The notes below the pieces were generated by a model. It saw only the letters and a list, made by a program, of their open reading frames with translations. It did no database searches and was not told the DNA's origin. DNA of 64,000 bases from Humulus lupulus (lineage: Eukaryota; Streptophyta; Magnoliopsida; Rosales; Cannabaceae): positions 92,686,911 through 92,750,910 of the forward strand of contig NC_084795.1 in assembly GCF_963169125.1 (NCBI RefSeq), in the 5' to 3' direction. Of the stretch, positions 26,701 to 36,134 are shown one piece after another. Within the stretch, counting starts at the first letter, position 1. Every line of letters starts with the position of its first letter. The position numbers were made by a program, and so were the translations under genes.

Positions 26701-27721
26701 GGCCCTGAAGATCTTAAGGCAAGGATATTACTGGCCCACTATGTCAAAGGACTCGATCTCCTACGTTAAAAAATGTGACAAGTACCAGCGATTCGCCACA
26801 GTTGCCCGAGCTCCCCCAGTCGAGCTAAAGATGATCTCATCCCCGTGACCATTCGCGGTTTGGGGGATTGACCTGGTTGGTGTCCTCCCTACTAGAAAGG
26901 TAGGAGTTCGTTACGTGGTGGTAGCTAACGCGGTGGTAGCTATCGAATACTTCATCAAGTGGGCAGAAGTAGAGCCCTTGGCAACAATCACTTCAAAAAG
27001 AGTCCTTGACTTCGTGGTCAAGAGCATTATCTGCCGATTCGGGCTGCCAAAGAAGATCGTATCGGATAATGGAACGCAGTTTGATAGCGATCTCTTCACC
27101 GAATTCTGTGAGAGGCACGACATTGTAAAAAGCTTCTCCTCCGTGGCCTATCCCCAGGTGAATGGGCAGGTCGAGGCCGTCAATAAGACACTAAAAGCAA
27201 GCCTTAAGAAAAGACTGGACGAAGCCAAGGGAGTCTGGCCAGAACAGCTCCCCCAGGTACTGTGGGCATACCGGACCTCACATCGAACGCCGGTGGGTCA
27301 TACTCCTTTCTCCCTGGCTTTCGGGAGTGAGGCAGTCCTTCCTGTCGAAGTAAAGGTAGCCTCGCATAGAGTCCAGGCATTTAACCAGGACCGTAATCAC
27401 GAATTTTTCTGTGCATCCCTCGACTTGATTGATGAAAGACGAGAAGATTCACAGCTACAGCTCACGCATTATCAACAAAAGATCACTCATTATTTCAACT
27501 CAAAAGTCAAAAAACGCGCCTTTAGCGTTGGCGACCTGGTCCTCAGAAGAGTCTTCTTAGCCTGTAAGGATCCTAAAGATGGAGTATTGGGACCGAACTG
27601 GGAAGGGCCCTACCAAATAACCGAGGTCATAAAAGAGGGAACCTACAAGTTAGCTCGGCTTAATGGAGAAGCAGTCCCACGAACTTGGAACGCTATCCAT
27701 TTGAAAAAATATTATCAATGA
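23759..27721 (+). pseudogene. Element B pol: protease, RT, two RNase H domains, integrase
   Basis: One continuous frame reads as a full Tat-type pol. Protease has VLVDNGSSVNLL at about 23910-23945. RT runs from KPNGKWRTCIEFSDLNKACP to the catalytic YVDDM at about 25130-25145. The first RNase H/connection follows (FLYLAITEDAAS, PVYYISKRLL). An archaeal-like second RNase H comes next (VFVDGLSNENGSG, NNEAEYEALLAELR, YSDSQLVVNQVLGEYQA; 26000-26245). Integrase shows the acidic triad context (WGIDLVG, VSDNGTQFDS, NGQVEAVNKTLK). Four in-frame stops interrupt it: TAA 25154, TAG 25748, TGA 26243 and TGA 26846. I see no frameshift. The zinc motif of integrase reads CDKY where CxxC is expected. The natural end is LKKYYQ. 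Confidence 0.92.
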
Positions 27722-27867
27722 TACCTTTGTAAGGCTTAATCAGAAAAGCCATCTTTTGTTTATTAAGTAATGAGAAGTAAATCTTTTTACATTATGGTGT
27801 ATATTTGTGGATGTAATGTCAAGTAACCACGAAAGACCCTTTCCTCATTACTTGGGGGGCATATGTA
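27722..27867 (+). other. Element B spacer after pol
   Basis: This short AT-rich spacer lies between the pol stop and the tandem repeat array. It contains CTTGGGGGGC, a second purine-rich run. No ORF. Confidence 0.5.
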
Positions 27868-28450
27868 TCCTGGATATAACCAGGTCCAGGTCGTCCTAAA
27901 AACTTATAAGTTAATTCAAATCGATTGATCAATGTTTTTCTTAAAAAGCATGAGATATTGATAAAGGATTGACGCGAACTAAGTTTTCAAATTAATGTCC
28001 TGGATATAACCAGGTCCAGGTCGTCCTAAAAACTTAGAAGTTAATTCAAATTGATTGATCGATGTTTTTCTTAAAAAGCACGAGATATTGATAAAGGATT
28101 GACGCGAACTAAGTTTTCAAATTGACGTCCTGGATAAAACCAGGTCCTAAAACTTAGAAGTTAGTTCAAATTGGTTGATTGATGTTTTTCTTAAAAAGCA
28201 CGAGATACCGATAAAGGATTAACGCGAACTAAGTTTTCAAATTAACGTCCTGGATATAACCAGGTCCTAAAACTTAGAAGTTAGTTCAAATCAATTGATC
28301 GATGTTTTTCTTAAAAAGCACGAGATATTGATAAAGGATTGACACGAAATAAATTTTCAAATTAATGTCCTGGATACAACCAGGACTTAACTCTTAGAAG
28401 TTGGTTCAAGTTGGTTAACAGATGTTTTTCTTTGAAAAGCATAAGATGTT
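27868..28450 (+). repeat. Tandem repeat, five copies of 120-130 bp, in element B 3' region
   Basis: Units begin TCCTGGATAtAACCAGG at 27868, 27998, 28128, 28248 and 28368, giving periods of 130, 130, 120 and 120 bp. Each holds GATGTTTTTCTTAAAAAGCA, GATAAAGGATT and ACTAAGTTTTCAAATT. The 10 bp length difference is a GTCCAGGTCG indel after AACCAG. Tandem repeats between pol and the 3' LTR are known from Tat-lineage elements and can seed satellites. The array sits between the ends of the sense gag-pol and the antisense gene. Confidence 0.95.
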
Positions 28451-28630
28451 AATCACAACACCAACAAAAACTAAGATTATTACCAAATGCATAGAAGAGA
28501 AATAAGATAGAGGCAAAAATATGTAAATCAATTAAAATAAAGTTGAAGAAATCAATTGTCTCGAGGTTAAAAAACCTCATAACATAAAGTTACAAAAAAT
28601 AAATAAACGATAAAGGAGAAGGAGAAAATC

Positions 28631-31600
28631 CTAAGCCCCGCCAGGCCGCTCTGTTGAAGTCACCCCCTCGCTGTCCTGCCCGGTTGCAGTCGGAGTCTCC
28701 CCGGTCTCGGAGGGCGCCTCTTGTTGGAGGTGAGCTTTGAACTTCCCCAGGAAGGACTCCCACGCTTCCATCCCCAGGAAGGAAAAGTCACCATCCGGGA
28801 TGAAGGCCCAACAATGGTACATCATGGTCTCCATGGAGGCGCTGGAGGTCGCCTTCTCTGCCACAAGGGCAGCCTTAGCTTCTTCAAGTTCCACCTTCGT
28901 GGCCTCCAGGGAAACCTTGGTGGACTCGGCCTCCAGCAGCTTAGGTCGAGATGCATCCAGCTCAGCCTGCACGGTCGCCAGGGCAGTTTTGGCATCCTGC
29001 TCCATTTTCTGGGCAGTCACAAGGGCGGCCAGGGCAGTCTGATGCTCGCTCCTCATCTCCTCGAGCCTGGCCCTGGATCAGGATATGCTTCGGTGAAGAG
29101 CCAAAACCGCCTACAAGAAAGAAAAAATATGCAAGGGGGGTGCCTTGGAAATAAAGCAAATGAAAAGAAAAAAATGGTAGAGCTTACTTACCGTGAGGGT
29201 CATTCCCAAAGAAGACTCCATCACGTTCTCAGGACTCCTCGTCTCGATCTCCCGCAGGTCCCTCGGGGTGGCGTTGTAATAGTGGTCCACTGTGTAGCTC
29301 GCAATTTCGTAGACCGTCCCCCGAAAGACATCAGGGATTTTATCCAAGGCCCGGGGGTTGACCGGGACGCGCACCTTGGGGGTCGTAGTTGACAAGGTCC
29401 CAGAGGGCGCCTCCTTTTCTCGAGCAGAAACGGGAGGTCGTGGGGGAGGTGGAGCCATCTTCTTTGCAGCAGGAGGGGGTGGAGGCACCTTTTCAGTGGC
29501 AGAAGGGCCTGGGTTTTTCCCCTTAGCCGGGGACTTGGAGGATGTCCCAACAGCCTTCTTCGTCATTCGCAGCGTCTTCACCAAGGGCCCAGAGGGAGGA
29601 TTTCCCCCCTGGAACATGGACCGCAAATTTTCATCCCCAGCCTGCGACATCTCCTCGGCTGAAACAAAGACAGCAAAGTATTAATATACATGTAAAAATA
29701 CTTTGATAAAAAAAGGCTAGTACATAGAAGAAGGTCCTACCCTCCGAGCTAGAGGAGGAATCTATTGTCACGACCTCTGGCCCTGGAGCTTCTATGAGAG
29801 AGTCTAAGGTAATGACCTCGTGGGTGAGAAGAGGTTCTGGATCTGGATCCGCCTCAGGGCTAGACTCCTCTACGTACTGCCTAAGACCCAGAGCTACTAC
29901 ACCCTCTAGAAGGGAGGGCCACGACCTAAGATTGGTCCCATACTCCTCAAAGAGGGCCGACCTAAAGGTTAGGGTGTTATCTACTACTACAGTTCCCCTA
30001 GGGCGGCCCATGTCATTACGCAACACGAGCTGGTCAACACACTGGAGTAAAGTGATGTTGCGGTTTGGGTCTGTTCGGTGGCGGTGAACGAGTTGGCTGG
30101 GGTTAAACCTAGCAAGCCTTAAGTCTGCGGTGGCCCTGTCTAAGTCCCTAAATAAGTAAGGGTTACCTTGACCAGAGGGGCTGGCGGCTGCCCCGGACTG
30201 GATCCTCGCCGCATTGACTTCTTGGGCAACCTCCAGAACCCACTTCTGGTGTACGAGTGGCACCTCGTCCTCCTCGTCCTCCTCATCCTCGTCCTCGTCT
30301 GTAACGCCCTACTACCTTAGAGCCGTTACTAAGTGAGTTTAAAAATGTGCTTTCAACTCGCTAATCGAGGTTTTAGGTCAAATAGTGTAATTTAGCCATA
30401 AACAGAGGAAAACTTTAGAAATAACAATTTCCATAGAAAATCATAAAAGTTTTACACTTGGGATCCCAAAATACAATTTAGAAACATTTACAACTTATAA
30501 ACTGAACCAAGTCGACTAAATGACAAAATCAGGGTTTATTCACAGACATCTCCCAAAATCCTCTGGCTGTGGCAGCCAGGCTGGCCAAACATTTACACGC
30601 CGCCTCACGCCTGCTATACACATGGTTGGTTGACCTTTTCTTTACCCTTACCTGCACCACAGAGCATCTGTGAGCCGAAGCCTAGCAAGAAAACCCACAA
30701 ACAGATAACATATGCAACACATAAATCAAGCATATAAACAGGCCACCAATGGGCTAAACACATACGGCCTAACTGTCCTAGGCATTTACCAAGCACTGGG
30801 TTCGCGAACCACGCCGTGAGGATATCCCAGGTATCCTTTTAGGGACTCGCCCTGGAAACTCGCACTCCACGTGCTTAACGCTGCTCCCAGCCCCTTGCCA
30901 TACTCGGCCTTGCACCCAACGTGCCTAACGCCGTTCCCGGCCCTTCGCCGTTCCAGGTCCCAGCCGCTCTCGGCCTACACTATTCCCAGCCCTTGCCGAT
31001 CATTCACATAATAGCATACATAGCATAACAAGCAAGTACAGAGTTATAACAAACTCAGTTAAAGGGCTACGCCCCGTAGTTCTAACACATTGGGCTCAGC
31101 CCTGCACACAAGATCTATGGGAAAAAGGGTTTTCTTACCTGAGTCCCGAGCTCTCCGAGCACCGATGTCCCGAGCACAGTCCTCTAACTTGAGCCTCTCT
31201 AAAACCCTAGTCACAACACATTAACAACATCCATCCATCAAGTTCTAATCCAATAAATAACTTTAAGCCATAACCCTAACCTCCGGGACCTTGAATTCTA
31301 TCAATCCGAGTGATAAAATCCATCCCGAGCCTTAACCATTGAGTTCCTAAGCCTAATCTCCCTTAAAAACACAAGCTAGCACTAAGAGCCGCGACCCCAC
31401 CCTCAAGCGCCGCGGCTAGCCTTGAAACAGAGGCTAGCTTCCCACTGACACCCACACGGGCCACGGCGTGCATGAACTCCTCGGCCTCCCTCGGTCGCGT
31501 GCGCACACGGGCCGCGACCCTCACCTCCGAACCCAGAATTTCATCACCTTCCCTACATTTTCCTCAAGCTAACTTACTCAAAGCTTATCCAAAAAACCCA

Positions 31601-33439
31601 GATAATTAACACATGCTTTCCAGCTCAATATCAACATCAAAACCCAACAGAATCTGCTCCAGAACTCAGCTAGAATACCCAAAAACAGATCAAGCTTAAC
31701 TAACATGCATACTCCAACAAACCAGGAACAATTCTCAACATAACCTTTATAATTAAAGCTTACCTTGCTGTGCTGTGCTCCTGAAATGATTCCCCAAGTA
31801 CCCAGCTTAAACTCCTTGATTCTAACAGCTCCAAAATCCTCAACCCTTGGCTATCCACCAGAATTCCCTTTGATATGCCTCAAAGAAGGAGTAGAGTAGA
31901 AATTAGTGGTGAGAAGCTATCCTTAGCTGAATGGAGGAGTATAGGTCGGTTTCCCAAAGTTTCTAAGTGATTCTTCCTTTTGTTTTACTTAACTTAAGTC
32001 TAAAGGGTTACCTCAAGGCTCGGGGTACCAAAACATCCCCGAGGGCAAAATGGTAAATTTCCCCAATATTCCCTCCTAGACATTCTATCCTCAAATATAT
32101 CTCCAATATTTATTTCCACAACCCGATAACCCCATAATACATCTAAAACCCGAACTACCCCTCAACTCGCCCCGAGTCGGAATCTCAAACCCGTTGTGAC
32201 TCTCTGGCTATCCGCTCCCCAGGACTGTCTCGGAGCGTGCTACACAGAAATATCACATATATATCGCATTTATCACATTTATGCCCCTAATATCTAGTCG
32301 GGGCCCACATGCACATTTAACTCAACTAAACATGCATCATTATCATATATTCACATTAATTCACACATTAACATGCTAAAGCATTTATTGCCCTCCAGGC
32401 ACACTAATCAAAGCCCTAAGCCTGATTAGCAAACTTGGGTCGTTACATCGTCCGGGACCTCCTCCTCGGGGATGGGCGACATCTCGCGAGCAGCGGGGAT
32501 GGCCCGCGACCTCCTCAAGGCCAGAGTCTGGCCAGGGGAGATTAACTTACACGCCATCATTGTCTCATCAGACACGAGTTGGCGGTAATCTTTTTCACTT
32601 GGGGGAAGCCCCGCCAAGGTTTCATACTGACCCCCAAGGGTCACCGACTTAGACGTCCTCACGAAAATCGCTGCACGATAGTTTTCAGGTCAGCAATGAA
32701 CGAAAAGAGATGAATCAACAACCAGATTACGAGCTAACAGTTAGAGGAAACTTACGAGGATGATTGAAGTAGTGGAATTCACAGTTATGAAACCCCTTTG
32801 ACATGAAGAACTGATCCTTGAAGTCATTGGGGTGGCTGGGCAGCTCGATGACCGCAGCCAAATTTGGAAAGCGGGTCAGATAGTAGAACCCGTCGCCTCG
32901 CCCCCGCTGCTCCGGGCTGGCTTTGAGGCAAAATAAATAAAGGATGTCCGCCGACGTGGGGACCTCCCATTCCTGCTTCAGGAATAGATACTTCAACCCC
33001 GCCAACAGGCGATATGAGTTAGGGGGGAGCTGGAAGGGAGCCAGCTTCACGTAATTTAAAAAATCCGCGAAGTACTGGTCCAGTGGGAGGAAGGCCCCAG
33101 CCTTGAGATGCTCGTTGCTCCAGGCGGCGTATTCCTCATCGAGCGGCGCGCAGCTCCGCTCGCCTTCAAGGGGAGGTCGGGCGTCCAGGGTGCCCCTCCC
33201 TATTTCAATGTTATGGGAAAGTAAGATTTTGTTGACTTTCCCTTGGGTGGTGACCTTCGAGGCGATCCTCTCGGCCTCGAAAAAGGCGTCGGGCCCCACC
33301 TCGACCTCCTTCTCCACGGTTGGACTGAAGTTGGGGATCGGGGAGTCCGTGACCACCTCCTTTCCTTTGTTGGTTTGCTGGGAAGACGAGCTACCAACGC
33401 TCTTTTTGGGTGCGCTCTTCTTAGGTCCCATCTGGTCGC
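28631..33439 (-). pseudogene. Antisense four-exon gene of element B (Transposase_28-like), split by a solo LTR
   Basis: Exon 1 has its ATG at 33431, preceded by an acceptor CGCTAG at about 33440. It ends at 32756 before GTAAGT. Exon 2 runs from 32670 (after TGCAG) to 29741, interrupted by the LTR at 30300-32447. Exon 3 is 29658-29192 and exon 4 is 29110-28631. Counting one target duplicate, the coding length is exactly 800 codons, and all phases agree. Exon 1 resembles the plant 'putative gypsy type transposon' domain (Pfam Transposase_28): EGERSCAPLDEEYAAW, then LPPNSYRLLAGLKYLFL and FYYLTRFPNLAAVIELPSHP. Exon 2 has an acidic run, exon 3 is Lys/Pro-rich (KVPPPPPAAKKMAPPPP), and exon 4 is a coiled coil ending DGDFSFLGMEAWESFLGKF. 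One TGA in exon 4 (about 29080) breaks it. Function is unknown. Confidence 0.8.
30300..32447 (-). mobile_element. Tekay-family solo LTR inserted in exon 2 of the antisense gene
   Basis: The LTR runs from TGTAACGCCCTAC to GGTCGTTACA (2148 bp) and is flanked by the perfect 5 bp duplication TCGTC (30295-30299 and 32448-32452). The insertion is within the GAG/GAC-rich acidic codon run of the host exon. No internal region remains. It shares with the other LTRs the early GGGATCCCAAAAT, the CACCACAGAGCATCTGTGAGCC stretch and the TGCCCTCCAGGCACACTAATCAAAG end. Confidence 0.95.
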
Positions 33440-34160
33440 CTAGCGAACAAAGAAGAAAATTTAGAAAGGGCGACCTAAGCATAAGAAAGAATCTAGCGCG
33501 AAGTGTTTCCTTTACACGGGCTGAGGTAATCTCAGCCCGTGGCGAGTGAGACCACGCGGTTCTATGAACAAGCGCCTGTGCTCCCAATGGGTCCCCGATT
33601 ACTCGGAATCCGTGTGTCAGGAGGGTCAGAGTAAAAGTTTGCCTTGGAAGGAAAGTTTCAGTAGGCAACAGTAGGCAAAACCTCCTGTGAAGTGTGTCCC
33701 CTAAGCTACCCGGTTTTTGCATCCTAAGAACTAGTTATTCCAAACAGGCATACAAAATTTTACCCAGAAAATCACCCCAGAAAGTGTATCCTATGAGTCA
33801 TGCTCCTAAATGGTTTTTCCTACGGTCGATACCCCTAGGATAAACACCTACGCATAGAACACCAGCACAAAAAAAGAGCAGAAGACAAGCAACCTACTGC
33901 ATGCGGCTAAAGAGAAAGTTTACCTAAGCAACAGTGAAGGAAACCATTTAAAACATGCACAAACGAAGGACTTACAGAAATGTTTTGCTGTGAAGAGACT
34001 GAAAGGGTTGTCTGGGTTGAGATCCTGTTGGGATCGCTGGTACAGGAGTCTCGAAGGAGCTCTCGTGTCTGAACTTCTGGAACGCTGGGAACAGTGACCG
34101 GAAGAAAGAAAGGGTTTTGAGACTGAGAAGAAAGAAGAAGATGAGAAAATTTTCAAATGA
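33440..34160 (-). other. Predicted 5' untranslated region and intron of element B's antisense gene
   Basis: Between the predicted transcription start near 34160 and the exon with the ATG at 33431 there is no convincing coding sequence. Acceptor-like TTCGCTAG lies directly before GCGACCAGATG, so at least one intron in the leader is likely. The same acceptor context (ACCAG before GCGAAC) occurs in element F. ORFs running through this stretch are not supported by comparison with F. Confidence 0.5.
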
Positions 34161-34190
34161 ATGGGTAGCCCATGCGAAAGGTGGCCAGCC

Positions 34191-34433
34191 CTTTTATATA
34201 CATAAAAGGTCAAAGGATGAGGGCCGTTGGATCGCCTTGATGTAGGATACGAGGATCACCACTCGAAAGACGAAATGACAGCCAAAGATAGGCTAGGCCA
34301 TTTAATGCGGTTCTTGGAAGACGGACCATCACCAACCACGATGCTCCACGTATTCGATACCAGCGTAATGGGCAGAATGTGAAGAGTCCACAAAGAAACC
34401 TAAAAGCCCCCACTGTGGCCCCATGTGACGTCA
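34191..34433 (-). promoter_or_regulatory. Internal promoter of the antisense gene in element B
   Basis: On the minus strand, reading away from the 3' LTR, a palindromic TGACGTCA lies at 34426-34433, 31 bp from the LTR edge. GGGGGCTTTT lies near 34402-34411, and a TATA box TATATAAAAG at 34200-34191, about 264 bp from the LTR. Transcription would start near 34160. A matching set at matching distances is present in element F. TGACGTCA is a known binding site for plant bZIP (TGA/CRE-like) factors. Confidence 0.7.
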
Positions 34434-34446
34434 TGTGCCATGAGCA

Positions 34447-34463
34447 AGGGCTTGGGGGGAAAA
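34447..34463 (+). other. Polypurine tract of element B
   Basis: GGGCTTGGGGGGAAAA lies directly before the TGTACG start of the 3' LTR. A matching tract GGGATTGGGGGGAAAA on the minus strand precedes element F's LTR at 43718-43737. Confidence 0.85.
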
Positions 34464-35214
34464 TGTACGCCCTAAATATCCACGGGCTATTAGCAAGCTG
34501 AGAAAGGGCATAATTATATCAGCCACGTGGATGCCATGTACCCGGAGCTGCTATTACAAGGTCTTACCTCTTTAGCCCGAGGTAGCCAAAGGCTTAATGA
34601 GATTACTAAGGAGTCGGGTTAGAAGTATGGACACCATGAGCTGAGACTACATCGAGCTCGAGATACGAGCTTGAGTTGGCACCTTTGACCTCTTATAAAG
34701 TCAACCACGCAATGTAAACGTGCATATATCAGACATCACGTGTTTGATCCATCCCTGAATTCTCGGACATGCAACATAAACATGCGTGTTCAGGCACCCA
34801 CGACTGGGTTGGGCCGTGCGGCCCATTATCCCCCTTACCTATTGATTAGACCACACTTCATTGTCAGATTTTAGGAATTAATCATGAATGTCACAGAAGT
34901 GACATGATGGGTAAGAAGGTCACGGGATGACCTCCCTTGCCAACCCCCAGGTGCCCTCTCCCTATAAATATGGAGACCCTGGGAGTTGCAAGGGGTTGGA
35001 TTCTAATTTGTAAAGAAATACTCTGTAAGGAATATCAGAGAGATATCGATAATATTGGCTGGTGGACTAGAAGGATTTTAACCTTTGAACCACCTAAAAA
35101 AGTATTCGAGTTATAATTTTACTAAGAGATCATTCGTCTATTACAGTTCATTATTTAGCACTAATCCCACTCCTTATTCTATTAATTATCTGTTGCCGAA
35201 GAACCGTGTAAACA
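34464..35214 (+). mobile_element. Element B 3' LTR
   Basis: This 751 bp copy of the 5' LTR runs from TGTACGCCC to GTAAACA. The last bases differ slightly from the 5' copy, which ends GTCAACA. It is followed by the target duplicate ATCAT. Confidence 0.94.
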
Positions 35215-35441
35215 ATCATAGTCTCATCAACATTCTCCTACTTAGCCTTGAGTGTGGCTAACTCATCCTGCAACATTCCCATGGTTGCTCGCATGGTTTG
35301 AGGATCCAATTCTTGGCTTTCTTCCTCTAGTTCTACTTAAGGCTCCTCTTCAGTCACTCCCGGTGGAGAAGGTGGGTTCTGAGGATTCTCAAACGTTTGA
35401 CCAACCTGCTGACCTTGCATTTTCCTAGTAGACTTAGCCAT
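35215..35441 (-). pseudogene. Element C gag, N-terminal part
   Basis: The minus strand reads from an ATG at 35441 as MAKSTRKMQGQQVGQTFENP, then an acidic stretch with VELEEESQELDPQTM and DELATLKAK. It runs into the element B insertion site, and the reading continues at 20534 as a Gln/Arg-rich coiled-coil-like region. Stops are present even here. The leader between 35442 and 35490 carries the TTTGGTGCTTTCATTGAGAG motif at the primer-site position. Confidence 0.75.
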
Positions 35442-35492
35442 CTTTTCTTAACTTTGATCGTCTTGAGTTCTCTCTCAATGAAAGCACCAAAA

Positions 35493-36134
35493 TGTTGACC
35501 CACGAATTGGCCAACAACAGTGAGTAAAATAAACGATATAAAGTAAGAACTGAATTTAAGAATAATAAACGACATAGCTTTATAGTAGTTCGACGTCGAT
35601 AGTTGGTAATGACCTACGTCCACTTAGTACTCTTATTTATGTAAATTTCCAAAACCTACGATTAGATGACTAGAGTCAACCAATTTTAAGAAGCTAAGAG
35701 AAAGGATACAAGAACGTGTATAACAACACTAAACTCTTAGAATTGTCTAAAAGTAAAGAATTACAGCATAAGGAATAATTAATTCTTGGGTCTCTATTTA
35801 TATACTCAATGACGCACAAAGTTGGGCCATGGGCCTTGCATAACTTTTGACACAAATAATAATAAAATAATATGTAAATAATACACTTTACATTTGAAAT
35901 AACAGATATCTTGTAAATATCTATATATTTAACTAAATTTGAGCTTTAACCGCATTTCATCGAGCAGCTCCGGTCGCATATCTTTTGACCAACTTCTTTT
36001 CCTACTGCTCCTCACAACTCCTAAATGTGTCTGATAGGATGTTTTCTTCTCCTGTCTGGTCGTGGGTTGACCAGTGTCATATAAATGACTTGTCATGTGC
36101 CTTTCACGTGCCTTATGTTTATGTCACATCATCA
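35493..36134 (-). mobile_element. Element C 5' LTR
   Basis: On the plus strand it runs from TGTTGACCCACG to about CACATCATCA; the outer end is approximate because the partner LTR is missing. On the minus strand a TATA box, TATATAAATA, lies at about 35804-35794, consistent with transcription into gag. The region around AGTTCGACGTCGATAG resembles the corresponding part of other Tat LTRs. Confidence 0.75.

Larger units (their letters stand above)
20540..35214 (+). mobile_element. Element B, complete Tat-lineage Ty3/gypsy retrotransposon with antisense gene
   Basis: B has two LTRs (20540-21284 and 34464-35214) and is flanked by a perfect 5 bp duplication, ATCAT, at 20535-20539 and 35215-35219. 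Its order is LTR, primer region, gag, protease, RT, RNase H, second RNase H, integrase, tandem repeats, antisense gene, purine tract, LTR. The two LTRs differ at roughly 30 positions plus a 6 bp indel, almost all transitions, about 96% identical by eye. A solo LTR was later inserted at 30300-32447. Without it B is about 12.5 kb. B lies inside the gag of element C. Confidence 0.95.

Noticed and set aside
27868..28450. Regular repeats considered as a CRISPR array
   Set aside because: Head-to-tail 120-130 bp units without unique spacers, in a eukaryotic retrotransposon.
28721..29684. Several plus-strand and alternative-frame ORFs over exons 3 and 4 of the antisense gene
   Set aside because: These are shadow frames of GC-rich coding sequence; comparison with element F supports only the spliced frame.
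33920..34213. Minus-strand ORF of 97 residues near the antisense promoter
   Set aside because: Its start codon lies upstream of the predicted TATA box and it overlaps the untranslated leader; no counterpart in element F.
35354..35623. Minus-strand ORF of 89 residues
   Set aside because: It spans the LTR/leader border of element C in a frame different from gag; chance reading.
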